From contig NC_047071.1 of NCBI RefSeq assembly GCF_902459465.1, positions 12,606,385 to 12,670,384 of the forward strand: DNA of 64,000 nucleotides, read 5' to 3'. Made by a program: the position numbers and the translations under genes. Numbering within the stretch: position 1 is the stretch's first letter; every line of letters begins with the position of its first letter. This DNA comes from Asterias rubens (taxonomy: Eukaryota; Echinodermata; Asteroidea; Forcipulatida; Asteriidae). The notes under the pieces are model-generated. The model ran no database searches. It saw only the letters and a list, made by a program, of their open reading frames with translations, and was not told where the DNA came from. Below are positions 46,001-56,131 of the stretch, one piece after another.

Positions 46001-49000
46001 AGGCCTGAGACCTGTGATTTCAGTGTCGGACCAGTAAACTCACAATGGAACAAGCGCAGTGGTTGTGTTTTTTTTTCATTTGAATAAATTTACTGATCAT
46101 TGTACATAGTATGTGTATGATCTTTGTGAGAAAATGTTGATGGTGAATGTGTTAGTTGTGGCAATTTTGACCCCTGCAGTTAATTTACTAACTCACAGCA
46201 ATGTAATCTGCATCTCTCTGAATGAGATCAGCCAGTTTAAACATCAGTAATCCTCGGTCGCATGCGTCCATTCTTCGCCATGGTGAACCTCGTTTAACGG
46301 CAGCCCTGGCCGCCTTTACTGCCAAGTCAACATCGGCCTGCCAGAAAAAATATAAATAAATAAATTATGAAGTAGAGTAGTGCACCCTATAGTGAGTGAC
46401 CAAAGATTACAATAAATAACAGTTGTAGTGCGGCCCTCACAATACAACATGAACAGTTTATTTTGACCATAATGCCACCCATCAACCGATCAATAAAACA
46501 TATCATTCAAAACAAAAAGTTAACTTGGAAAAAGATTGCCCTTGTAATAGCAGAGCAGAATGCACAACAAAATGTATCAATTGCTACTCAAAAAGCCCAA
46601 TTAGGTACTTAATATTGGCAAAAAGTGAGCACAAAATAAGTGCAGTCTAAATTTTTTTCTATGCAAGATTGCTGTCCAGACAAAATCATTTCCTGTAAAA
46701 CTTATACGTGTGTATCCATTAAAAAATTAAGTATTTTACTAAAAAGAAACATCGAAAGGGCACATTTTTGTCAAGTAAACTTATGGCCTTGTCACACGAG
46801 GCAACTTTTGCAGGCAACTTGGAGGCAACCAACTACAATGCATGTTACAAGACCACTTCGGTAGCACACGAGTAATCTTTTAAACAATGCCCTACGACCC
46901 ACAAGAATAATAGATGAACATTCCAATGCGAATGCCCTTTCTTCTTGGAGATTGCCTGGAACTTGTTTCCCTTAAATTGCCTCATCTGACAAAATGGTGG
47001 CCAATGTTTCTAAAACAAAAAGTATGTTCTCTGAGACGAGAATTTATCAAGCCTCTAATATATTGGTAAGCATGAATAACTGAAGGATTGGTAAAAACAG
47101 GGGAACAAAGTTATTAGTGTTAGTCTGAAACAGGCATGAGATTCTTTCTACTTAAGTCCAATTCTGATTTGTTTTACACTTTGGAAAAATCAGACAAATT
47201 CGTTGGCCTATTGTACGAGCCTGAATAGCATTGGCTGAGCGATCCAAAGTTAACTAGGTCATCAGGTTTGGGTTCAAATCTTGTGTCCTTGAGTAAAACA
47301 CTTTTTATTGCTTCACAGAAACAACCAGTACTAACTTGAAAACGTGGTAGTGAACAGTGGTTGATTTAGCTTTGTGCCTACCTTATTGGTGCAACATGGC
47401 TTGAATCTAACACTTTAACGCAGGCCCCGGGCCATTGGTTTTAGCAATGGGCCAATAACATTACGACTGTACAAGTTCGGCGGTCTTATGTTTTTAACAG
47501 TAAAACTTCTGCATTTTAAATTTTTAACTTGATACAAATATCTTTACAATTCCCCTCTCTTTTTCTATAAATGGATGTATTTGTTTGTACTTGTTTTATG
47601 CCTCTGAAGAAGGTTCTGTTTGGATCGAAAGCTAAGGCCATCTACCCTACTCATTACATATAAAGACACTATGATATTAAGTGGAAGTGATTGTTCTCAA
47701 AACAGCTCAAAATTCTGCATTGTGTAGGATAGTGTTCTCCATTGTTCCATTGTGCCATAATCCATTCTGCATTTGTGTATTGTGTCTCACCGTCTCTTAC
47801 ATAACAATATGCAATAGACATACATGTGTAGTATCTGTTTCGATAGTATGAGGAATACTACACTGTGAGGAATTTAAGTGGTAACTTAAAGAAAGCACGT
47901 CCTTTGTGAGAATGTGAGAAAGCCCTAGCCAATTTTCGATACCTTTCGTCCCAGGTAGTAGTTAAAAAGCAGGACAGAACTAAGAAGTCTCCCGAACAAT
48001 CCAATAAATCTACTCCGCTGTAGTAGAATATAATCATAGCAAGACAGTTCTCTAACATGTCTAAAGAACAAACTCTACCTGGTAACAAGTAGATACACAC
48101 ATGGTGTTACCGCAAACCAAATGTATTATTGATACCTCACCATGCAATGCCTCAAATCCTATAAATGTTGTTATTTACAGCTCACTGACTTTTTTATTGA
48201 CTTTACGGCTCACCGGGCCATAATGCGGACCACCTGTTCCCGCTCCATTCACAAATGATTTGAAGTGCCTTTGGCAAAATAAAATTGACTCTGCCCCTTT
48301 CAAAGATGAAATCCCAGGCATTAAATACATAGTTCATACAACTACGTAGTTGGTGGTGGGGGGGGGGGGGGGGGGGGGGGGAGTAATTGAATCTACATGT
48401 AGAAGTTGTTAAAAAACATACTAACACAATCCCATATTCACTTTTTCACTTTTTCAGTGCATGTTTATTTGAGTCGTGCGTTTTGATGAACTAAAATGCA
48501 TAGCTTTTTGAGTTTTCAAAATTCTGTATTATTTTAGAAAAATAGTATTATTTTTGTTTCTCCCCAAACAAAACGTTTCTTGCTGATTTGTTTTGCCTAG
48601 GTCATCCAAAAGGTCAATAGTGTTTCTCAAGTGATAATGCCCTTTGATGATAACAGTATTATGGGTTGTACGGTTTACTATTTATGACACTTTTTTAGTA
48701 CCTAAAATAGATCATACTTGTTGTATGATATTTAACACATTTGGAATACATAAAGTAGATCCTTATGCATGCAGGCCTTTATGTTACGTTTTTTGAAAGG
48801 GGCGAGGGCACTGTCAAGGCATTTTCACTTTGGTAAAGGGCACCCTATGGGGGTGTAAATTATTGTAAATTTCTACTGCAAAGCATTTCAAGGGCGACAA
48901 GGCAATGACAAGGGGTATACAGCCTCGCCTTCATAGCCTCCGGGCTTCGTTGCCTCAATGTATCAGGCCTCAAAGTATAACGCCTGGCTGTGTACGTACA

Positions 49001-52000
49001 AGTCACTGAAAGAGTTTCAAATAAACCTTTTCTCATTGTATTCACTACACTTCACTGTTTGTATAGTAGATGGCGTGTTTATTGAAAACTTACAAGAGGA
49101 TACACACGACTTACACTTCTCAAAGCCAAGGCTGCACCCTTTACGAGAGAAAAGTTGGGTGATCCATACCAAGTTGTGATTTTTTATTACCAAATACCAT
49201 CGGTACAGGCTTGGAATTTCATCTATGAACATGTTGAAAGGGCAAGGATATATACGTGTATTTGGGGTGTTGTGGCCGTGTGGCCGAGTGGATAAGAGCA
49301 CCGAATTCAAGCTCTGATGATTCTGTTCAGCGGAGTGTGGGTTTGAATCCCTGACCTGACACATTTCACTAAAATTGCTTCTCTCCACCCAGCCTTGATT
49401 GCGCTACATATTTGGCGGCACAGGCTGTATACCCCCTAAGGAGCTGAGATGGCTCAAGGAATGATTTAAGCTCCATGAGCGTCACTGCATGACGTACCTG
49501 AGCGCTATATCAGAAGCCACTGTTATTTGTATTATTATTTTTATTTTTGCAAAGGCAATGCAATTGTAAAAGTTCAAAGTCAATGGGAAACTTTTGAATA
49601 GCACCGAGGCCAAGACCAAGGGCAACGAAGGCCATGAGCCCATGACCTCCGTGTAATTCCAAGCCTACCGTTAGTGCTGCCAGGTGAACATGGGGCCGAT
49701 TTCACTAATGCTTTTCAATCATTGCAAATGAAAAACCGATCGCCAAATCCAAAATCCATTCCTTAGTTCCTTAAATTTATTACATGCATGTGCTGGTAAG
49801 CTCAGCAAAGTTATTATGTAGGTAATGAGTGTATCATCATATAATTTATAGATTGTTTTTCATGATGACAAATCTTTAGTATTATTTAAAACGATTTATT
49901 TTCTATTTTGACAGTGTCAGATATTTACAGATGTTCAAAAAGAAAAACTCTCATTTTATAGTACGTAAATTGAACCAAAGTTTATTCTTTATCACTCCAA
50001 GTATTAAAAAATATTATATTTAAAACTAATTACATGTACAAACGAACCAAGTTGAGTTTGATTTTTTTTTAAAAGAATGCCTTTGGTCCTCTTGTAAATT
50101 GACAGATTAAAACTGCAATTTATTATACATTTATTGTATTTGAAATGTGGCAACAAAACCTTGACATGTAACAAACTAATCCACTTGGACAACTGACAAT
50201 TTCGCTGGTAGGCAAATAACAAAACTATAGTATAAAAAAAAAAAGTCTATCATCGTTTTTTGTAGCATCGCAACTGAATGACTTAAGTGAAACGAAAAAT
50301 CAGGGCCAATCATGGATTGGCCCTGTTTGTGGGGCTAGCAGGATACCATTCATAAATTTAAACTAGTGGCGTGTTAGTTTGGCTGGTAGCCTTATTCTAA
50401 TAAGTATATTTTTGCGTGGAACATATTCGTGCGTGGTACAATGTGTTTCAAAAAAATCGTTTGCAAGTATGCAACAAATGTTACCTTCATTACAAAAATA
50501 TTCGTACTGAAGAGATCATACCTTATCCCCTTCTTGGATGTCGCAGATTTTCTCTCCCGTCGTTGGGTTGATGGTGGGGAATGTCTTCCCACTCACAGAG
50601 TTTACAAACTCATTGTTGATAAACAACTGCATCGAGAGATAGAACACAAAAAAGCATAGCGGAAATAAAATAATGGCAATTTGCAGAAAATATCCAGACA
50701 AAAGTAAAGTATCCACATTAAATTACTGGTACCTAAAAACCAAACTAATAAGTATTATAACACACCTCTTGCTTGTTCTGTATTCTGGTTGGCTGAAACA
50801 CGGTCACGTGGGATGAACTAATATAGCCTAGTGATCGCGCGCGCGCGTTTTACGGGGATAGTACCAGAGCGGGCACTAGTCTTTGAAAATAGTGCCCGCG
50901 GTAACAGCGCCCTATCTTGACTTGAACCGTGAACAACAACTTCAAAACTCATTTTTCTGTTCTTATTTAAAATTTAAGATCGAGTTGTGTTATAAAACAC
51001 ATGTTGACTGGCATAATTCGGTAACTAGCGTACGTCTATTCCCCCTCGGGCCTGTGAGTGACCAGAAGAGGGGCCTATTTCCCTCTTCGGCCTCGGGAAA
51101 TAGGTCCCAAAGTCCCTCGTGGGAATAGGCGAACACTAGTTACCTCATTGCCAGTCAATATGTGTATAATAGTGTAGTAGTTAGTACATCATTATATGGA
51201 GGATTTCCTTCCTCCATGCCCATGATTACGTGTATGTAGTTTACGATCACATTTTAGATTTAGATTTTGAGGTACCGAAATCAAACACACAACACCGTGT
51301 GACCATGTGGTCTGGTCACGGTTATCGCAACTAGGTCACTCACGGTGTGACAAGGGTGTTTTTTCTTCCATTCATTATAATCTCGCAATATCGACCACCA
51401 ACAATTGAGTTCAAATTTTCACAAGTGAGAAGACTGGTCTTTGAAAATTACCAAACATATCGTAGGAGGTCCTGTTTGTGAGGTGTCCCTTAAATCGTGG
51501 CAAATCTTTTACCTCTCTGTGCGCAATGTAAACAGTCCCTAGATAAAAATTGTGTGGTTTTATTTGCCAAGCAAAGAGTCTCCTCTCCCTTGACCAAAAC
51601 TTAGAGACACGCAAGGCTCCACTGGTTATTTACACTTGTAAATGCAAAAAGTTTGGTATTTTAGGCAGTTCTAGAAGGAACAAAAATATGTCATAATGTT
51701 GAGGCCATATCCAAATATTTGCCCACCGAAAAAGTTTTATCAAACACTATTTCCATTCACAATTCATGATGATCAAATCATGTGACTGAATATTTTGCTG
51801 ACCATTCTGGAAAAAAAAATACAGAGGCTTAAAGAAGCCATGTGCCTTATATCATTTTCTAATATATTTGGAGATTTTTATTTTTTAACCCTCATATCAA
51901 TATTATTATTAATATTAAAATTTAAACATCAGTTTGTTGATTCAATTATCACTGTTTATTTATATGCTTTATTATAAATATTAAGAAAAAAAATAAATAA

Positions 52001-52650
52001 AAAAATAAATAAAAATCAGATTTGAAAGCCAGTAATTATTCACACTTTTTTTTTTTTATTTAATAAAAAGTATTTTGTAAAAAATGAAGCACAGAGTCTC
52101 GAAGAACACTTGTAGTCACTGCAGATGTTTCTTCCATGTATAGCTTCACCGGGAAACTATACTTTCTCGTTTGCCGTGAAAACAGGAAAAACTCAAAACA
52201 AATGGGGGCCAGTTGAAGTCATCGAAGATCGGTGTGTAGTGTGAACATTTCAATGTCCATCAAGTTTAAATGTATGTTTTGCATACTTCATATTAACCAA
52301 AAAATGAAGATAATTAGGGCATCGGTTGATATGTGGCATCATTATTTTTTTCCCAATTCAGGGAAAAGGGCATAAAATAGCGTGAAAACTCGTAAGTAAG
52401 AGGAGGATATCCGAAACGTTAAACTTTATAATTTTAATAAAAGGGATAACTTTCCGTATGGCGCCACCACTTTTTCACTCATTTTTACAAAAAGGGATAT
52501 ATCAATCAGGTAAATAAGTTCCTATACTATATATCGAATGAAAAAGTGGTGGCGCCATACGGAAACTTTTCCAATAAAAGTTCAAACTTATTACAAATGA
52601 GAAAGTATGTTACCTCATACCTGTGTGAACTTCACTTGAGGAGACTCCAT
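34018..52650 (-). CDS. Aldehyde dehydrogenase, ALDH1/2 type (gene B)
   Basis: Thirteen coding exons, 5' to 3': 52621-52650, 50522-50626, 46197-46337, 44577-44703, 41850-42040, 40804-40917, 39538-39640, 38353-38537, 37504-37668, 36650-36807, 35317-35391, 35027-35066, 34018-34050. Each exon equals its gene A counterpart in length and phase, giving 1467 nt and 488 aa. The start is [10 protein letters not shown]; the end is [10 protein letters not shown] then TAA. Intact features: PWNFP with Asn157, KPAEQTP with Lys180, FTGS, EMGGKS with Glu256, nucleophile Cys290 in GECCSAG, Glu387 before IFGP, and PFGGYKMSG. The expected reaction is NAD(P)+-dependent oxidation of an aldehyde in the cytosol. Differences from gene A that may alter substrate choice are Asn112, Glu288, Ser291 and an [16 protein letters not shown] segment (Gly447, Met for Trp). 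Introns are much longer than in gene A, mainly from repeats. Confidence 0.93.
34437..34672. repeat. Degenerate M1 copy in gene B intron 12
   Basis: It keeps GGTAACTGTCAAAGACCAGT, CTCACTGGGTGTATCTCGAC and TTGGTCATCGAAATTGCAAG. The right half has decayed. Confidence 0.55.
34860..34975. repeat. Repeat shared with the gene A 3' UTR (family M7)
   Basis: The block AAAGGTTTGCGGTAACACCA, then ATGACTATCTCTAAATGAG and TTCTGAAAAGAACCGTTG, matches 14690-14790 closely. Here it is in intron 12 of gene B, there in the 3' UTR of gene A. The GTTTGCGGTAACACCATG-type end recurs at 48091-48113, so this is a dispersed repeat rather than gene homology. Confidence 0.6.
35572..35712. mobile_element. MITE family M4, copy 2 (gene B intron 10)
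   Basis: Reverse complement of 16289-16428 apart from one extra T. Ends GGAGACTTTT and GAAAGTCTCC. Confidence 0.8.
36014..36589. mobile_element. M3 MITE split by a nested M1 insertion (gene B intron 10)
   Basis: The outer parts (GCGGCCGATTTCACAAAACA on the left, GTTTGGTGAAATTGACGGC on the right) match the uninterrupted M3 copy at 4434-4604. An M1 element with TTAA at both ends occupies 36147-36531. Confidence 0.85.
36147..36531. mobile_element. MITE family M1 nested in M3
   Basis: Left end TTAAAGGCAGTGGACACTAT, right end GGTGTCCAGTGTCTTTAA. Comparison with 4434-4604 shows TTAA was duplicated on insertion, the target preference of piggyBac-type transposases. Confidence 0.85.
38353..38537 (-). 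CDS. Gene B exon 8, catalytic cysteine
   Basis: It encodes 62 residues including [19 protein letters not shown], with nucleophile Cys290. The residue two before it is Glu where Gln is usual in ALDH1/2 enzymes, and the one after is Ser. Gene A has GQVCC at the same place. Confidence 0.85.
38596..38962. mobile_element. M1 MITE with an internal duplication (gene B intron 7)
   Basis: It starts TTAAAGGCAGTGGACACTAT. An internal ~66-bp block (TACATGTAGTTTTCGAGAAA to CCCCAGAATTAGATT) is present twice in tandem. The right end has decayed. It begins 58 bases from exon 8. Confidence 0.75.
39057..39434. mobile_element. MITE family M2, copy 2 (gene B intron 7)
   Basis: Ends TTTTAAAGCCATTGGACACT and GGGTCCAATGGCTTTAA. 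Interior hairpin AATTCTCGCTAACGAGAATT. With the adjacent M1 it fills about three quarters of this 1-kb intron. Confidence 0.8.
39945..40222 (+). repeat. tRNA-Leu-like SINE, copy 3 (gene B intron 6)
   Basis: It has a degraded head (GTGGACAAGCGGTTTAGAGC) and the family tail (CCATTGCTTCGTCCTTTGGA, GAAGGGGTTCGCCCCGG). It runs straight into the 44-bp minisatellite. Confidence 0.65.
40223..40803. repeat. 44-bp minisatellite, 13 units, touching the exon 6 donor
   Basis: Thirteen direct units (TCAGTTCATTACCAGAATTA plus CCTAATAACGAAAGATAAAG and TACC) of 44-45 bp, one of 50 bp. On the minus strand each unit ends ACTGAG and the next begins GTACTTTATC, exactly as at the real exon 6 donor at 40804 (CAACTGAG before GTACTTTATC). 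The array therefore grew from the exon/intron boundary and carries a copy of the 5' splice site in every unit. Confidence 0.92.
41441..41797. repeat. Degenerate M1 copy (gene B intron 5)
   Basis: Left part GTAATTGTCAAAGACCAGTA, right part AATTACCAACGGTGCCTTTAAA, with TTACTTCAGAGGGAGCTGTT inside. Confidence 0.65.
42781..43172. mobile_element. 392-bp inverted-repeat MITE with TTAA ends (gene B intron 4)
   Basis: Arms of roughly 150 bp: TTAAAGGAACAAGTTGCC on the left, GGCAACTTGTTCCTTTAA on the right. Pairing continues through the TCGAGTTGGTCTTTGAAA / CAAAGACCAACTCGACCGAT pair to AGTAGAATATAATAATCCAC. Both borders are TTAA. Confidence 0.85.
43600..43989. mobile_element. MITE family M1 (gene B intron 4)
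   Basis: Left end TTAAAGACAGTGGACACTAT, right end GTAATTACCAATAGTGTCTA then CTGCTTTTAA, with a central inverted pair (GAGACCTCAAGTT / TGGGGTCTCG). Complete. Confidence 0.85.
44152..44432 (+). repeat. tRNA-like SINE interrupted by an M5 element
   Basis: An A-box part (AGTGGTCTAGAGTGGTTAGA, ending CTCTAGAATGGC) is separated by about 190 bases from its B-box part (CGAGGGTTCGATTCTCACTC) and T tail. The intervening 44186-44376 is M5 in reverse orientation (CCTGATAATT through AAGCATACGTTACAGGCC). Confidence 0.65.
45475..45726. repeat. Imperfect two-unit tandem repeat (gene B intron 3)
   Basis: Two ~125-bp units share GCAGTCACTGGTGACGTGGG-like, GGCAGCTCCACA-like and GCAATCAAGCCC-like blocks. It gives a short open frame that I do not regard as coding. 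Confidence 0.45.
47955..48178. repeat. Inverted copy of repeat family M7 (gene B intron 2)
   Basis: It contains AAAAGCAGGACAGAACTAAG, AATCTACTCCGCTGTAGTAG, ACACATGGTGTTACCGCAAA and ATGCCTCAAATCCTATAAAT, the reverse complement of blocks at 19645-19990. Confidence 0.55.
48358..48381. repeat. 24-base G homopolymer
   Basis: An uninterrupted G run in gene B intron 2. Similar runs occur near 914, 43497, 44443, 45194, 59260 (as C) and 62020. Confidence 0.9.
48770..48966. repeat. Repeat family M5 (gene B intron 2)
   Basis: Inverted ends GCAGGCCTTTATG and AATGTATCAGGCCTC, with GAAAGGGGCGAGGGCACTGT and AAGGGCACCCTATGGG inside. Confidence 0.6.
49272..49505 (+). repeat. tRNA-Leu-like SINE, copy 4 (gene B intron 2)
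   Basis: The head is the best preserved: GTGGCCGAGTGGATAAGAGC, an ATTCAAGC anticodon-like loop and GTGGGTTTGAATCCC. The tail differs from the other copies (AGCTGAGATGGCTCAAGGAA). Confidence 0.65.
50522..50626 (-). CDS. Gene B exon 2, near-identical to gene A exon 2
   Basis: The peptide (35 aa) is the same as that of 25711-25815, with one synonymous nucleotide difference. The acceptor is CGATGCAG and the donor AAG before GTATGATC. Intron sequence outside the splice sites is unrelated to gene A. Confidence 0.9.
50780..51180. repeat. Palindrome-rich segment in gene B intron 1
   Basis: It contains a GC-alternating run (GATCGCGCGCGCGCG), an inverted pair GCGGGCACTAGT / AATAGTGCCCGC, and a longer inverted pair around GGTAACTAGCGTACGTCTAT and ATAGGCGAACACTAGTTACC. 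Non-coding. Confidence 0.5.
51255..51456. repeat. Partial M1 copy (gene B intron 1)
   Basis: It keeps AGATTTTGAGGTACCGAAAT, GTGACAAGGGTGTTTTTTCT and GTGAGAAGACTGGTCTTTGA. The left terminus is missing. Confidence 0.6.
52435..52580. mobile_element. MITE family M9 beside exon 1 of gene B
   Basis: Inverted ends AACTTTCCGTATGGCGCCAC and GTGGCGCCATACGGAAACTT around an AT-rich core. It lies about 40 bases into intron 1 from the exon 1 donor. Confidence 0.75.
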
Positions 52651-54359
52651 ACATAAGCTACATAAACAATAACAATGCCCACATTCGTTAGTTGGTCGTG
52701 ATTGAAAATGCGACAAAACCCCGCTTGCCTCCCTGTCTGTCGCTGCTGCTCAGTATGCTGGCTGCTGGGTGTGTGTGACCTGTGCGTGTGTGGTGTGATG
52801 ATGTGAAGGGTATGAAACAATATCGAGCCACCCATGCATGAAGATGCATCGCACAACAACAGCTGCAGCGCGAAGTCCAAACTTTGACCTCTGGGTCCTC
52901 TCCATGAGGCTGGGTCCCCAGATGTCAAACGCAGCCACCAAATAAATCTCGATTTGCGACGTTTGTAATTTTTTTTTTTTTAGAACGATAGTATGGGCGG
53001 CCAAAAGGGCCAAAAGCTAAATAAAATAAAAACTAACTATATTTTTTAAAACTAACATAAAAAACGAAAATTAAAGAACAATTACAATTAATTAAAGATA
53101 AACAATAATACCAATAATAAACAAACGAAATTTATGTGTAAATCGTAAATACAGAGCACAAAAAGTTTAAAATGAACAAAATAATAATAAAATAAAAAAC
53201 AGCATATTGTTAATTTAGATTATAAAGGGAAAAGATGAACAACTTGAAATAATATGAAAAAATATTAATCCACTCGAAAAAAATATTACACTAAATATAA
53301 AAAAAGGTTATAATAAAAACATGTTTGTCCCTTTAAAAATAAATACACGAAATGTTTTTAAATTAACAGTAAAAGAAAACTATCAAAAAAAAATGCATTA
53401 GAAAAAAAAAGACACTAAATTAAAAAAAATCACTAATAATAAAAGAAATGTTTGTCCCTTAAAATTAATTACACGAAATGTTTTTAAATTAACAAGAAAA
53501 AAAAAACTATCCAAAAAAATCATCCTTAAGAAAAAAAATTCACTAAATAAAAAATAAAGTTAATTATAAAAATTGTTTGCCCTGAAAAATAATTATACGA
53601 AATGTTTTTAAATAAAAAATTTAAAAATTATCCTTAAAAAAAATTACACCTCATATATTTTTTTAATTCTTACCTAAAATCCACCAAGGTAAACTAAAAT
53701 TGCACAAGCTACGTTAAAAAAACCGAAACAAACATTGAGGGCGTCAAACTAAAGACAAATTGTGTAAAGGACAAATTTTGTAAAGGACAAATTTTGTAAA
53801 GGACAAATTTTGTAAAGGACAAAATATTTCGGAATCAACGAACAAAAGTTTTGACGAACTGACCATAAATGAACATAGAGGGCGCGGATGATGGCGAGTC
53901 GCGAATTTTTCTCTTTTATTTTAGTGGGTTTTTTTATAGGCCAAGATTTTCCCATTCGCTGCAAAAAGCGAATTTTTCATCATACATCTGGTCTCAGATG
54001 CTGGCCATGCATTTGCAAGACGACTTAAAACTAAAAAGTTAAAAACTATTGGTGTACGTGTATAAGACCATATTGAGCATTGCCATAAGCAGCTGAAAGC
54101 TGGCCTACTGCGACTGGTGGCTTACGATCAGGGATAACATGAAAATAAAATAAAGTCAGTGATACAATTTGCTCTGAAAACCAAATGAAGAGAAATTGTG
54201 GACTTATGACTGGTGCCCGACTAAATTTGTTGATAGTGAAGAAATTTTGTTAGCAGTATTTTGCTAACAAATGAAGGTGGGCCCTGTTAGTATTCACAGT
54301 AAAAGATTTTTTAATCTTGGGGGAAGGGAATCTTGAGGGATTCAAAAGTGTCCATAGAC

Positions 54360-54715
54360 CTTTTTTAGATCGTTTTTTGAAACGTAAGTGATGCTGCAAA
54401 CCTTGAATCGTGAGCCTATCGACTCGGATTGAAAGCGTACCTGTTGATATTGTAGCGTAACTTGGAACCTAAATGTGTCTTGGAATGTAAAGCGTAGCTG
54501 CGTGCTTGGAACGTAACCATATCTTTTGGAACGTAAGCATATCTTGGAACGTAAGCGTAGCTGTCTTGGAAAGTAAACATAGCTGCATATGGAATGTAAG
54601 CGTAGCTTGACTCGGGCTATGTACACCGTTTTTATATTATAGCGTAACTTGAAGGAAAGTAAGCGTATCTTGAAACCTAAGCGTATCTGAGTAGCTGCGT
54701 AGCTTGGAACAACCA
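54360..54715. repeat. Degenerate GGAACGTAAGCGTA array inside the foldback element
   Basis: More than ten irregularly spaced copies of TTGGAACGTAAGC-like words with CGTAGCTTGG or CATATCTTGG continuations. Spacing is about 20-35 bases. Confidence 0.75.
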
Positions 54716-55834
54716 TTGTTATAAGGTTGGAGACTTTTTGTTAAGTTGAAACACATGAGCAACTGTAGATCTGGGCCCACTTTCATGGCTCTGCTTACCG
54801 CCGAATTCTGCACTTACGATCTCGATTCCCCGCTTACTTGCAAGCTCCGAATTTCTGCGCTAGCCTTGTAAGCATAGAATGCCTAGTATCGTGGAGTACG
54901 CATGCGTAGAAGCAAAAATTCGCCGCTAACCTGTGAAATAGGCTTGCCGTAAGCACAGAATTCCCTGCTTCCGCAAGCGCCGATTCTGTGCTTACAGAAA
55001 GCAGAGCCATGAAATTGGGTCCTGGTTGTGTGACATACAATGGGCTTACTTAAGCATAATATTAAAAGCATGAGTGTAGACTTGTACAAGTCCTTCGTAA
55101 GTATTATCACAACACCATAGGAACGTAGTCGTAACCATATCTTTTTGAACAACTCATGGGAAATTGCGGATTTTGATTGCTTAGTCGAGTCGCGCCTTCT
55201 GCTTTTCAACCCACTTGGTTTATAGTGCGACTAAAGCTACGTACTATGAAAGTGTCGCGATGAAATTCCCCTTGGTTAACTCATGGTTATAACCACTTCT
55301 GTCGCTCATGATTACAAGACTACAAAACACAAGAGATCAGTGACACAATTTCTTTCAATCCTTTCAGCACGAGTTTTACTTAATTGCACCTTCATAGACC
55401 CTAAATGCTCAACGTGAAGTGCACATGGGCACAAACCAAAAGCCCCGCTAACCTGTGAAAATGCTTGACAAAAGCAAATAATTTCGTATTTTCCAAAGCG
55501 TTGATTCTTTGCTTACGGTGAGCAGCTGCTAACGCGTAGAGTACGAATGCGCACGTGCCGAAATTCCCCACTATCTTGTTAACATGCTTGAATGACATAA
55601 GCGCAGAAGAGACCCTTCCCATGAAATATGTAAACTGCACGTAGCGCGTGCGCACTAACGTTTTGATTGGCAAAATGAGGGGAACATCGCGCTGTTTTGT
55701 ACACGGTTAATGGGTGCGTGACGGAGACGCGATTGCGCATCTGCTTATAGTGCACAACTCTATGGCGTTTGCCAACCAACAGGGTCTGTACGCATGCGTG
55801 AATGTAATTAGCATATTTCATGGGAAGGGTCCAT

Positions 55835-56131
55835 CATAGATATAGAATTAAAATAACTAGATCGGCCGCGCGTACATACACGCCATTGCCTGTGTAGAAA
55901 AAGTTTTTGTTCGCTATGGACGCGGTAAAAATTTCACGTTCGAAAGGCGACGCGCAAAAATTAACACGGGAGATAGGCCTTGACGCGCTAAATGTCACGT
56001 GCTGACGGCAAAAAGTCACGTGCTGACGGCAACGCACAGAAAATGTACACGGGAGATGGCAATGGCGGCCCCCATGCCAGAACCCGCGTATGTACGCGCG
56101 GCCGATCTAGTTATTCTATTCTATATCTATG
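55835..56131. mobile_element. 297-bp MITE nested in the foldback element
   Basis: Inverted ends CATAGATATAGAAT and ATTCTATATCTATG, continuing through AACTAGATCGGCCGCGCGTA and its complement. Inside, GTCACGTGCTGACGGCAA occurs twice in tandem. Non-coding. Confidence 0.85.
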
